Below the pieces are notes generated by a model. The model did no database searches. It had not been told where the DNA came from and saw only the letters and a program-made list of their open reading frames with translations. Positions 13,701 through 27,900 of a stretch of 64,000 nucleotides of DNA are shown piece after piece. How positions within the stretch are numbered: position 1 is the stretch's first letter; every line of letters begins with the position of its first letter. Made by a program: the position numbers and the translations under genes. Source of the DNA: Desmodus rotundus (Eukaryota > Chordata > Mammalia > Chiroptera > Phyllostomidae); contig NC_071389.1 of the NCBI RefSeq assembly GCF_022682495.2, positions 174,716,056-174,780,055 of the forward strand, written 5' to 3'.

Positions 13701-16700
13701 TGACTTTGTGGCAAGGAACAACAGTGAGCTCTCAGTTCTGAAGGATGACATTTTAGAGGTAATAGAATTTTACCTTCATGCACTCTTACTAAGGTGGCTT
13801 TATTATATTCCTCTTTTGGTTTATACCTAAATCTTTCTCAAAGAAATGTTGAGATCAAGAAATACTTCTTCAGTATTACTTTATTTTACCAAGGATAGAA
13901 CATGTTATAGATAAATGCATCTGTTTAGGAGGGGAAGCTGCTTTATCCATTTGTTTTTGGTCAGTCGTTTCCTGGGTGGGGGGTGGGAGTGGAGAGAGGC
14001 GGGGAGAAGGTGGGTTTGTTGGCTTACTGTGCCCTCTTCCTACTTCCAGGCTTTATTCAATTTGGAATTAAGATTATTTATCAATTCAGATGTAGACGTA
14101 CCATAATATTTTTTTACATACATACATTTTATTTTTTATCCTTTATTGTTGTTCAGTTACAGTTCTCCCCATTTTCCCCCCATTACTCTCCCCTGCCCTA
14201 CCTACCCCCCACCTCCCACGTTCAGTCCTCTCCCCTGTTGTCTTTGTCCATGAGTGCTTTATTCATGTTCCTTGACTTGACCCTTCCCCTTCCGTCCCCC
14301 GTTATCCCCCTCACCCCCCCGCTCTGGCCACTGTCAGTTTTTACCATAATATTTTAGTAAGAGAAAACATTGCCCTTCTTTCTGTCCTAGTACCTTGGCA
14401 CAAATATACCCAGCACTGAATGAACTCATGGTTGTGGGAACAGTCCACATGACACCTGAGTATCTTTCCTTAGTTTATAACGGAATGTTCATCTTTTTAA
14501 ATTATAATGTGGGATAATCACAGCAGGTTTTGTTAAAGAAACAAAAGGACGTTTTTATACTTTTCCTTCCTTTTCCAAGGGTGGAGTCAACATGTAGACA
14601 TTTCCAAGTGAGCCATCTTAGTTATCCATGAATACTTCAGATATATTGCAAATACACGTCTGTGTTAGGTAGCATACGTCTGGGATGGGTTCATGATAGT
14701 GGTCCCATACCTGTGCTATACTAATAATTGTAACTCCTAGTGTAGTTCCTGGGAGTCATCCATCCCTCAACCTGTTTATGCTAAGTCAACTTAATAGAAG
14801 TTAAAGTTTTTTGGTCTAGGAATAAAAATTGAACTTCCTTTATGGACTGGTGTTGGTTCAGAAATGACATCTTTATTTTCTTGCCTAATGACAGATCCTT
14901 GACGATAGGAAGCAGTGGTGGAAAGTTCGAAATGCAAGTGGAGACTCTGGATTTGTGCCAAATAACATTTTGGACATTGTGAGACCTACAGAATCCGGAT
15001 TAGGGCGCACTGACCCACCGTACACACATACGATACAGGTGATTATTTTTGAGCAAAAATTAACTTTTAACAAATTTTAAAATTCATCACTCAACTAGGA
15101 TTTAAATACATTTTGTGTGTTAATCATTTTGAGAGTTAATCGGTTGTACAATTTATACAATTTTTTCCTAGGATATTTCAGGGGCAAGGTGAGAGACATA
15201 GGGATGAATTATACATATGTTTTATGGTTTAAATCTTTAGGATTTACTCAAGATGTCTGCCAGTAAATGACTGTTTCTGTGAATGCTGCTTTTTTCATTC
15301 TACAATGTTTCTGACATTTGAAGACACAGCATTTCTGCCTCCCCACTCCTCTTACTCATAGCCTTCCTGTTCATTGGCTGCTTCTTGTTAGAGGCGGCGG
15401 CGCTGAGACAGGGGCTGGAGGATCCAGCAGTTCACCTGCACCAGCCTTTGCCCTTATTCTCTTGAATGTTCTGCCCCTGGCCAACCTTGAACTTGCACTT
15501 ATCTCACCTTACAACTGAGTATTTATTTATTTTCCCCCTCTTGATTTTAATATTAAAAATGTACTTATGATATAGGTTGCATGGATCAGGTTTTCTCTTC
15601 TCGATCATCGAAAAGTTCTTGAGTCAGATTTCCAGAATTTAAGTGATTCTGGTTCTCTCATTCACCCTAACATCTGAACTCACTTGCTGTTGAAGTATGC
15701 GGATTTTTGCTCTGACAGGATCTCTGTAGAGTCTGATAGGCCAACAGAGACAGAATGGATGCACTGTCCCATGTGCAGCCTCTGCACCTGTGGTGGCTTC
15801 TTTCTCATGTCCCAGGAAGAATTCTTTTAATTTTCAGAATCTAGAGCAAAAGATTACATCTGACCACATAAATTTGAGTAGAACCTACATAGTATGTGCC
15901 GTGAAATAGTTTATTTTCACGCCGAGGCTTAGTGAAATGCAGAAAGTGCGAACCTGGGGTTGTGGTCATGCGCTGCCATGACCATTCATTTAGGTACTTC
16001 CGGCTCCTCGTGACATCCATGCCGGGTAAGGTTCTGCTCTTACCCACACCAACTTTGGCCTTGTAGCATCCAAGAATCAAACACATGTTTAAAGGGAAAA
16101 AATAGTGTACAATTTGTATGTCTTTATAACTTAAAGGGATGGCTATGGGAATTCAGTTTGCTGTGCTCATGTTTTGACTGGCCTGATGTGCATCTATATT
16201 ATGTACTTATTTCATGTTCATTGTTTGTCATTAGCTGTTGATGCCAAAGAAGGAGTTTGAGTTATTCAAGGTATGGTCTACTCCATTTGCCGTGGATTTT
16301 TGAAGTGAATTTTCTAACCTGGTTTTAATACCTTTCTCTTTCTTAAGTTCTTACTTTTCTGAGTTTGAGATGTGGTTACCTGACATAATAGAGGCTTCTG
16401 TTTGGTTTATAAATGCTAACTCTTCATGTTCTTTCCTATAGAGGTTTTGACTGAATTCCTTAAACAGTGTTAAAGGGTGTATGCTTGAAATGTGTGCCAA
16501 AAACAGTAACAGAGTATATCCCCGCTGAGCCCTGTGGACTGTTCTTAATGCTTAACTCATGGTGGGCTCTAAAAGACACTATTCACAAGTGATGTCACAG
16601 TTGCTGTATGTGAGCAGAAGCCAACAGTTTATATTTTAGGTGTTAAAAACAATTATCCCAAGTTTATTTCTAGTTGTGTGCATAGTTGCTAGAAATGGCC

Positions 16701-19700
16701 AAACTTTGATAAAATGTCTAAAATTTGCAAATAATGCAAATTGTAAGTATTCTCCCTCACCCCAAGATTTCCTGAGGAGTGTAACCTCTCTTTTCATGTT
16801 TACTGTTAGGCGTGTCTTTTTCTTCAATTTTGATTCCTGCTTTGAGCCATAGTGGTGGACTTTTCTGCTGAAAGATTGCTTCTGTTTAAAATTGAACCGT
16901 AACTATAAATACATATCACAGGTAGAGTGCGTACTTTTTGAGAACATGAAATGTTCTCCTTTTTTGAACAGAGCCTCATCTTATATTTTTGTCAGTTTTG
17001 GCATGACCAAGAAAAGTGCTCACAAGTTTCAGGAGTTTGTTTTGCTACTTTATGGTAAAATAAAAACTGTGGGGCTTGCCTGTTTGGCTTTCTCCCTTTT
17101 AAACTTTTCAACACTGCCTGACTGTCTTCTGAAAATTTCTGGATGTAACTCTGAAGATGCTGATGTATGTGGAGCTGTGTACAGAAGCTCGAGGGGTGTG
17201 TCTGTGTATGTCATTTGAGGGCCCGGGTCTTAAAAACGATCTACTTTTTTAATCACCTCCTGAAAATTTTGGGACTAAGCCCAACAAAACCACCAGATTC
17301 TTGTAAAATTTTAATAAGCAAGTTTGACCATCTGCTCTCTGCTACCCGGCATAAATATGACTGTAAAGGGATTTCTGTTCTGAAAGCCAGCACAACACGC
17401 ATGCATGCCCACACACAAAATGATTAGGTAGACTAAGATGGGAAAGAAAAAAGTCCTTGGACTTACACGTCAGTTATCCCATATCTCTACCAGTGTTGCC
17501 AGATCCCTTTATCTATAGCATCTTAACAAAAAGTCCTGCAGCTGTCTTCAGGTTGACAATAAAGCTTTGTGTGGATTCATTCCAGTGATCCAAACACCGT
17601 CACCTTACAGAACTCCACTGGATTACAAACGTGTCAAAGGCGGTTCTGTGTCATATTCATGTTCTCGTTCATTCGCACCGCAGGTATTTACGGAATGCCG
17701 GCACCTTACACGTGGTAAAAGGGAGACAGACAGCCTGGCCCTGAGCCTTCCTTCCCTGAAAGCCTGCTGTCCTTTCTGTGCTTGTGCATCAGGAACAGTG
17801 ACCCTCGCTCCCCTCAGAAACGGCCGACACACTTTTTCCCCATCTCTTCCCTCCAGTGATACCAAACTTTAGAAGAAATTTAAAGAAACTTCTTCCCAAA
17901 ACAGTTTTCGTCCCTGTGCTGCACTGCACAGTGATCCCTTATGATTCATTGCCTAAGCTTCCTTCACGCTCACAGCGAGCAGTGACACTGTACCCCGAGG
18001 TAGACGGTGCCAGTGGCCGGTGCTCATGCTGGGTGCCTGGCATGGAGTCGGCACCCCACAGATGCTGTTCATTTAATGCCCACCACCGCCTTAAGGAGGA
18101 GCACATTTAATATCCGAGGAAACGAAGGCACAGGGAAGTCACTCGCCCACAGTTGTGTGCAGCCAGGACCGGGACCCAGGCCTGCAGAATGCTCCGACAG
18201 CCCAGGCTCTGAGGGACTCAGCTAGTATGGGAGCAGTTCTTGGAAAAGACTGCCCTCTCATTTTGTATACACATGTGGTTTTTCGCTGTGTGAATGCTTA
18301 AAGGGATACTTTCTTAGAATAGCTTTACCATGCATTGTACCGTGATAAAGGTCGATCTGATTAATCACCATCCTTGGAATTGGATTTTTTTGCCTTGTGC
18401 ATCTGTTTTTTGGATTTTGGTTATTTAATTTTTCATAATTTAGGGAAATAATCCCAATCATGTAATTCACTTAAGGTATAGACATTTTGTGAATGGTGGG
18501 AATAAGGGAATTAGGTGTAAACTATTATCCTGGGGCACCTATGTCACCCAGTGACTCTTATCTTCTTACCCTGTGTCGCCTTCCTGTAAAGAAGCAGCGT
18601 ATACAAACGGTGGCAGCTCCCGCAGAAGGAGCAGCCCCTGCCTGTTGTTCACACTCTTCCATTAGAGATTGTCTCTTGATGGCAGGGATGCTAGTGCCTG
18701 GACCAGTGGTGAAGAGGTGTTGAATTGCCACCTGATGTCCCTGAGAATCAGCCTATTTAATATCCTCACCTTTGGAGTGATTTTTAACAGCTTGGTAAAG
18801 ACAGCCATTCCCACCTAATGTGTTTCCCCTGCGGCTTTGCCAAAGTTATAAAAATAAAAGGGAGGGAGCGAAAAAAGAATTTATGAAAGATACGGAACAT
18901 AAAAAATACTGACTGAAACCACAGGGAAAGGAAATAAATGCGTATGAGAGATTATGGAGAAATGAAGGTGAATGGCGTATCTTCTGATAAAAATATTGTT
19001 GTAGAACACAGCAGGGCTTCGTAGTATTTTAGCTGTGACGGATGGATGTCCAGGGTGCTTTGTCCCCACCTGAAATCTACGTGCTATGTCCAATTTCCCA
19101 TATTTCTTTGGACTCGATTCCCAGATTTCTGGCTCTGTGACTGCTCATCTGCTAGAGTTCCCCTCGTGCCCATAGAGATTCCCATGCTGCATGTTTGCCA
19201 AGAGCAGAAACCAGTCCCTCATTATTTCAGATACACTCAAAGGTTTCATTAAAGAAGTCTTACATTCACTATTAATAAGTAAGTATGTGCTTATTATTAT
19301 TATAGGTATTCTGCCTTTATCAAGATACAGATCATTATGAGTGGATGTTATGGTCCTGTGAATGCAATAGAAATTCTCTTGTCTTCTCTATTTCTTAGCA
19401 CTAAGATGTTATGATACTGTGGGAAAAGCCCCAGTGTAGGTATTGGTAGACCCGGATTCTAGTCCTGGTTCTGCCAGAACTAGCTGTGTGACCTTTAAGA
19501 AAGCGTTTTATTTTTCTGTGCTCCAGTGTGCACCGCTCTGAAATGGAAGGGGTCAGTTGATCTCTACAATTCACTCTAGATATGAGACGATGTTATTTTC
19601 TATATAATGTGTAAATAGTCCTAAATTAAAAGTGGAACGATTTTCCACAGGTAACTACTAAACCACCAGCTCTACTAATTTCATGCTATGAATGTTCTGA

Positions 19701-21870
19701 ATGCTCTTTTTCAAGCTCAATCCAGACATTCAGGTACTGCTGGGCAGAGAGTGACCACTTCAGTGAAATGCCTTCAGGTTCATTCCAGCAGATCAACTGC
19801 TAATCTTCAGTTATTTAAGAACATTTTAAAATAAGCTCAGAGCACTCTGCTCATCTGTTAATTAGAGGTGTGGTTTTCAGACAAGGATCGTTACTTTTAT
19901 GTTGCCTCACATGGTGACAAAGAAATTCTATTTATCTGGATGGCGGTGGGCGAAAGAAAGTTTGCAGTTGTGAGTACACAAAACAGAGTTTATTCTTGTA
20001 TTGTCTGTCACTTATTGTATTATTTATTTGTGTTACAACTATAAACCTACCTTCGCCCACCCCTGTATATAAACATGTATACAAATCGCTGCCCAATGTG
20101 AACATGTACAGAATTACAAAGTTTCCTGTTTAGACGGCTTGCAAATTCAAAACTAAAGCTCACTGAAACATAGATGTGTATTTCCTTTTGTGAAGTCAAC
20201 TTTATAGAAAGTTTAATGTACTCTGTGTATTTCCTTTATCACCTGAAAGAATAGGGTGAACCTGTACTTAATATTTTAAAAACACAGTATTCTAATACAC
20301 AAATAGTTACGGAAATACTCTATACTGTTAACACTGTCCTGTGAGTCTATATAATTAGTTTTCCATGGCTAGATAAGAGTGATGGAAATTAATTATATAT
20401 TTACAAGCTTCCTCACTGGTTGATTTGTGGGCATGTAATTTTACTGTCAAAAGCTAATTTGCTAACATTTTCTGATATTTGATGTGAATTATGATTGATA
20501 TTATTTTAGTTCCATCTTCTGTGTTAATTTTTTCATTTGATGTGATTTGCTCCATTTTCCTAATAGCAATTACTTGGTGAGCTGTCAGAGGTAACCCACA
20601 TTTCTTCCCTTGTGGCACTTCTTTTTAATATAATTTTTTGTATTCAATCTCTGGACTTAACACCCTCCAAATGTCCCAACTGTGCCTATTTTTCACTGCA
20701 GAGTCCCAAAGAGACCAAATTTAGACGAAAAATGTGTAAGTTAAGTTTTTAAGAACAGTTCAGTTTTAATGGTTTCGTTGGGCTTGCTTGCATAATTTCC
20801 CCATGAAGCAGTGTCTTGCATGAATCAGGAGCTTATCTCTAAATGACTGTCTTTAATCCTAGAGAATTTTTACCAAGCTTTAGCGGCTGAAGAAAAGTGA
20901 CTCATTCAGACTTAATTATCAATAGGAATGTAAATTTTCCTTGGATGTTAGTAATTCTGACTTATTATAGAGAAAAAGATTTTGTCTTAAACAGAGTTTT
21001 ATAATATATTTGTGGGAGACGAAAGGCAAAGTCGGGAAGTGACAGTTGTGGTGTAAAAATAGGTCACATCCAGCTGACCAGTCATCACAGTTTGCTCTTA
21101 ACTGAAGGCTTTGTAGGGACAGGGCCTTTGGTGCTAATAATGAGCCATTCCTGGGCGTACTGGGGAGAGTTAAGATTTCTTTTTTGGCTTTGACATTTCA
21201 GGGCCCTGGGTGCAGGAGAAGAAAGTACAAGGTCCAGTTCTGCTTCTCAGAACTTCCCGTACATTGAGGGGACATTGGAGTCACCGGTTCTCTACTTCCA
21301 ACCAAAAGTAGCAGCGAGACAGAAATACTGAATGGAAGGGCAGTGTGCTGGGTGACAGGGAAGGGGCAGGGGAGAAGACAGGGAGGGGCACCGAAATGTG
21401 GATTCAAGGGTCAAAGTGATTCTGTTTCCTCCACACTGAGAATGACAAGTCAGTTTCTAAAGGGAAGCTGACTTGGTTGTCATTTCAGAAGAGGGAGTAA
21501 TGATTTGAGGAAGGCATTTTCCCCCCTTTGTACTTCAGGGGTTGGAAGCTTGAGGCAGGAACAGAGGATCAAAAAAAGGGGAAAATATGCAAGTAAATAA
21601 AATTTATGGTGTAATTTATGAAACAATTTTCATATGATTTCTCTGTACCTTAATCAAAGATGCAGATAGATAGGTAGATAGATGATAGATAGATAGATAG
21701 ATAGATGGATAGATGGATGGATGGATGGATGGATGGATGGATGGATGGATGGATAGATGGATGGATGGATGGATGGATGGATAGATAGAAAAATAGATAG
21801 ATAGATAGATAGGTAGATAGATAGATAGATGATGGATGGATGGATGGATGGATGGATAGATGGATGGATG

Positions 21871-21901
<31 letters not shown>

Positions 21902-24900
21902 GATGGATGGATGGATGGATGGATGGATGGATGGATAGATGGATGGATGGATAGATAGATAGATAGATAGATAGATACAGGGAGAAATACTTAAGCCTAG
22001 GGTTCTGTTAGGTTACGCTGAGAAAGTTGCAGTACCCAGCAAGGACAGGAGAACAAAAGGAGGCCCCAAGGATCTGGGGGGCCTGTCTGTGACAGTAAGA
22101 CACGGTGTGTTCAGTTTTTCACAGTATTATTTGATGGACAGCAACACACTGATTGCTCTTGTTTTCATGAAAACAGGAAATATGAATCATATCATGCAGT
22201 GCTGAGCTGATAGCATTTTTTTGTTAGTTTAAGCTTTAAAAACAGCAATTTAAACTCTGACATTTTTGAAATCCTATTGTGAGAATTCACTAACCCTTCA
22301 TGTAATTATGTGCAAAAGACATTCCTGTCAAGGAACATTGCATATATTTTAATCAGATGACTTTGGTGTGTGCTAAGTATTACGTTTTGGTGATGTTTGC
22401 TGTATTTTGATTGCTTTAAATATGTTATTGGCCCAAATATAGGAACATTGTTTGGTGGGGAGTAATCATAGTAATAAAATAAACTTTTATTTAATATATT
22501 AGAAGTCTTTCTAGGCCTTGAATGGTGAGGGGTCAGCAAGTTCTGCTTCTCTCCCATCCAGCTCCATTGCTTGCTCCATGAATCCCAGCCCCCTGTTCCT
22601 TCCCTTCCCTCCTGCCTCTCCTTCCTCTCCTTCCTCCTTCCAATACTTAGCAACATTATAAACACTTCTCTGGTTCTGCTTTCATCCTTGCTTTAGACTC
22701 TTCCCACCTCCTCCACCCATTGGCTGCTGAGTGGTAACTTTTAAAGAGACAGCAGAAAAGAACCCGGATCCTGCGCACCTGGTTTCCACAGGTGTTACTC
22801 AGTTGCTGTGAAGGCGACTATGATGATGGTTGCTGTGTTGTTTTTGAGCAATGATTTAATTAAACCTGGTATTTGTGTGTGGTGTTTATGTTTTTGATCT
22901 CTGTGGAAATTGGGGAGGCCTCGTTTAAACTCACCATTATCTTATATTTGGGCCAATTTAGAAATTAAAGATAAATAGTACTATTCTAACCAAAGGACCA
23001 GATTAACAAAAGGCCTGCTTTTTGCATTTTATCTGCTAATTATGGACTTAGAATAACTAAAATTGTGCGAGTGCAGTATCTAAACTTTACTCAAATTGTA
23101 AGTCCATTGCTCTGAATCTATGACTCTTCCAAAAAAAAGTGCCTTTTGAGAATTTGGAACTTGTTATAAGTGCAGTTTTCTATTAGTTAAAATTACTGTG
23201 TTTAAAGTTTTAACTTTTGTGTGTAGTTTAAGAGGGAATATACATAAATACTATTTTATAATGTCCTGTAATGATTTAATTAAATAATTGAAAGTTATTG
23301 TGTATTCTGTCATATCCACCTTTTTAAATACAAATCCCCACACAAACTTTTTTCTAATATATGTTTTTGAGTTTTAATCGCCATTGTTTACTTAGACCAT
23401 ACCATTACCCTCGCCACTATCCATCCGCAGCACCCCCACTTTAACAAGGGAATATCTGATGTTAATAAATTAGCATTAGGATGATGGCACAAAGGATTAT
23501 GACTTGAATAAATTACCATTTTAAAATTACTTGTTTACTATCAAGCAAAGTCTTTTTATCAACTGAAATATTGCTTGTCTTCTTAACAAATTACTTAGAA
23601 ACAATATTAAACATTTTTCAATATATCATACATTTAAAGTAAGGAATAAGTAATGCTTAATGATATTAGTATTTAGGTTTTCAGTGCAATTAGAAGTTTT
23701 TATTCATGGAAATTATAAAATAATCAGAAATCTTTTGACCTACCTTGGTTGTGTGTGATTCCAAGTTCAAATTTAGTTTTCTTGACATTTGCTACTGTTA
23801 TTAACACTACTATTTGCTATTGGTATATCCTTTTTACTCCTTAATTTACATTTTGATTTTGAACAAATGCATAGAATATTTAAAACTCGATTTCTAATGA
23901 TTGTTATACCATATAGGATTGGAGATGTACATGTATGTATGTGTACACATACATACATAAATTTGCTATGGATTGCAAGTAAGGTTACGGATAGCTAAAA
24001 ATGTACTGTCAAAGTATAATTTCTTTTTCCTAGGCTAGTTTATATTTTTACAATTTTAAATTAATTGTTTATCTTTTTATAGAAACAAAGGATGGAGTAT
24101 GGTCCAAGACCAACTGACCCTCCCTCTGCTCCATCTCCTCCTCCAACACCGATTCCTGTTCCTGTCCCCCTCCCGCCAACTACGCCAGCACCTGTTCCTG
24201 TGTCCAAGGTCCCAGCGAACGTGACCCGTCAGAACAGCAGCTCCAGTGACAGCGGTGGCAGTATTGTGCGAGATAGCCAGAGACACAAACAACTTCCTGT
24301 GGACCGTAAGTTTTCGGGGGTGGCAAAGACCAGCACCCACCTTCAAAAAAAGAAAAAAAAAACAAATCACAGTTTGTTCTTCAAATTAAAAGCGCTACTA
24401 AGTAAAATATTGTTTATTATCAGCCTTGCTGTTACTAAATATTATTAATATGAATAATAGTCCTTTATACTTGCATGATACTTGACCGAGTGCAAAGACC
24501 ACCTAGTTTCTATCCTCCAAGTAACTCTGAGAAGCAGGAAGTTTCCTCTGTTCTCCAGTGTGTGCATTTCTACACATACCCCAGCATATCGTGGTGGCTG
24601 CATGAAGACTCTGGCGCTGCACACAGCTGAGTGTGCATAGTGACATATGCTTACTGGCTGTGGGACCTTTAACAATTTAATAAGCCTCTACACTTCAGTG
24701 TCAGAAAGGTTGGGGGGATAATGGTTTCTGTGTCACAGGATGATTATGAAGATTCGAAGGTAATGCACACACAGCATTTAGATCCGTTGTTTCCGGTCAG
24801 GGTGCTCTTCTCCCTCTTCCCCCAGGGACATTTGGTATTGTCTGGAGACATACTTTGATCACAGCCAGGTAGATGCTAATGACATCTAATGCAGTCAGTA

Positions 24901-27900
24901 GAATTCAGGGAGGTTTAGCCATGTCTTACCATGGACAGGACACTCCCCATCCCCCAACAGGGTTATCCGACCCAAAATGTCAGTGGTGCTGAGGTTGAAA
25001 AGCACCGACTGATTTTGACCAATATGACACATTAAAAGCAGTCAGTAAATAGTTGCTGATATCTCGTCGTAGTTTTACTGATCCTCTTCCTCACATTTGC
25101 TGTTCGCACACGTGTACACGCGCAAGGGCGCTAACTTAATATGATCACGCTGCCAATAGGAGTTTCAGATTTGCTCTCCAGATTCAGATGTTATGTATTG
25201 GCTTGGCCAAAAAGTCCGTTTAGTGTTTTGTTTTGTTTTTTTGTAAAATAAAAGATAGGTATTTTATTTTCACCAATAACTTTATTAATTTGGATATTTT
25301 GACGTGGTAGAACATTGTTCTCAGTGAATACCTCAGTTTGATCGCTATCAACTTCAATTGGTCTACCCGACCATGGAGCATTGTCCAGCGAGAAATCTTC
25401 AGCACGAAACTTCACAGACCACTTTTGACACATTTGGTCGGTCCTAGCACCTTCTCCGTACACTGCACGCATCTTTTTTTGTGTTTCAGTTGCATTTTTA
25501 TCTTTCTTGAAATGATGAAGCATAATATGCCGAAGATGTTGCTTATTTTCTTCCATTGTCAATATTAAAATGGCTCCACAAAAATTCACCAATTTTGATG
25601 TTTTTTTTTTTAATGCAGGCTGATATGACATCTATCACAATACATTCTAACAGAACTGTTTTGAGTGAAGTTAAAGACAACTAAGTGCTACTAGAGTCAT
25701 CGTTCGGAAAGAAACCAGAGGAACTTTTTGGGCAACCCAATAATTTAGATTTCAGCTTTATTCTTTTATAAATTTAAACTGGATTTTTATATGAATGGTG
25801 TCTATGAAAATCAGATTTAAATAAACAAAAAGAAAAGACACTATGGCCAACTTTGGATTATCCTTTTTAGTACTGGGAACAGCAGGGGAGATAATTCGAC
25901 AACTGAGGATAATTCTAGGATAATTTTTATTTTTCTACCTGACTGTGTATAGCTGGTCTGGTTGATTTTTCAGTCACAGCACCACTGCTGAGCTGTCGAT
26001 GGCCTGGCCTTGTGTCAGAGGCCTGTGCGTGTTGTGTCAGTGGGTTCGAGACGTGCAACATTAAAACAAGCCTCGTGTGTGAAAGGCACACTGAGTTACA
26101 ACAGAGTGACACAATTTCTAAAAAGTCTAAATTATTTTTTAAAATATTATAAAATTACCTTGTTTTACCTATACTTAATATATAAAAATTCTTGAAAACT
26201 AGAGCCAAGAAGGTATTTCCTCACTTTTATATGATAAAAGGATATAAAGTGTGTGCGTGCGCGTGTGTGATTGTGTGTGTGAAGGATGTCGCTCACTCAA
26301 TATGGCCTCTCCTAGCGCTCAGTTCTGGGTTCTTTTCTCCATAAACGCACTTTCGCTGTAGATCTATTTCCCTTGTTTCCATACCATCTGTGCCAATGGA
26401 AAAGGAATGACTCCCAAATTTGTCTTCATGTCAAATCTCATCTGACATCTGGATACGCATATTGAACTAACAACTTCATAGGTGAGATTTAATGCTTAAG
26501 ATTCAAGCTGAAGACCAAATGATTGAATCTTTCACTGTCATTTTATCCTACGGTTTTTCGCACCTCAGTAAACCCTAGCCACATCTATTCAGTTGTGGTC
26601 ATTTTAAATGAATTAAACTAGAACTAAAGAGAACACTGAAACCGCCACTATTTCATTACCCTAGAAATCCTGGTTAGTGCGCCAGGCATAAGCCTGCTCT
26701 GCACTCTCCCCTGAGGGGCAGCCGATTTAAAAGCACTTTCTTATCTGTGCCTTCACCTCCTCAAAAACAAGAACTAATGGAAAAATGAAGTTTTGGAAAA
26801 ACAATGAACCCTGTGCAGCAAAAACTACTGTGTATGTGTCTCTGTGTGTGTGAGAATGTGTGTGTGTGTAAGTATATGCTACTAAATTTAAAACATATAA
26901 TGTATATATTTAAAAGATGTTTATATTTTTTCAGACACTAAAGACATACTTTTGTGATGAGAAAGTTCTGTAAATGTTTTCATTGATTTCCCCACGGAAA
27001 AAAAGTTTCCTGTTAGAAATTGCTGTTCTTTCTTCATTCTTACCACAAGTTTATAACATCTCCCTCTTTTGAGACGTCAGCACAGTAATCTTTGACACTG
27101 GCCCTCTTTCCAGGCGAGGGATCAGAGTTCAGCGGCGTCCAGCCCCCACTTGGACAGTCTGCGGATGGGGACAGTTTGTTCTTTGTTCTCGTCTCAGGAA
27201 CTGAGAATAACCTAATGGGAAGGAGGCATAGTCAGAATACTTTAAAGATAGAGAACTCTCCTGATAATTGTGACTCATGATCTTCAAGTCTGTTTTTCAT
27301 AAGTAAAAGAGGGACATTGGCATATAAAATACAGTATCTCTCCCCAGATTAACAAAATGGACTTGTTTCCTAAAAATAATAAAATTTTGCATTTACTGAT
27401 ATGAAGTTTCTTTTAAAGATACCTCAGAAGTATAGTTTGACACTAAATAAATATATTTTTTATAAAACAAGTATTTTTGATAGCTTTTTCTTGAGCACTT
27501 TTGGAGAACATTTTATTTTCTGAGGGAGTGCTGGCACTTCTCAGCAGGCTTCAGAACCAGATATACATGTTATTGATAGCCAGATTTCTCTCAGAATTTG
27601 CCTGTTTATCTAGATTTTCTGCTTACTGCGTAAACTTGTGATAAAAAAAAATGGAAAGAACTGTACAGTGAATACTCACTCATAAAAATGTTACTAAATA
27701 GCCATGAATGAGGGAAAAAGTCAACATAGCTGTCTCTTAAATGTAACAAGCAGAAAGAACCAGACCCCTTTTGCTGAAGTGTCACTGTGGTTGCCTATTC
27801 AAACTATCTGCTTGGAGCTGAGTCATACAAGCTTTTCAAATTGATTTATTGCAGGATTCAAAAAGGTTTCCCTCTCATCACTTTGGAAGAATATCAGTGC

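Larger units (their letters stand above)
15039..24082 (+). other. EPS8: Long EPS8 intron with candidate microexons
   Basis: This is the longest EPS8 intron in the window (9.0 kb). It is phase 0 at both borders. It contains two in-frame candidate microexons (16235-16270, 20567-20590), a third candidate that would shift the frame (20702-20735), MIR fragments, a mariner-type MITE and a large GATA/GATG array. The rest shows nothing I can name. Confidence 0.85.

Noticed and set aside
21661..21977. Regular repeats resembling a CRISPR-like array
   Set aside because: It is a tetranucleotide microsatellite without unique spacers, in a mammalian intron.
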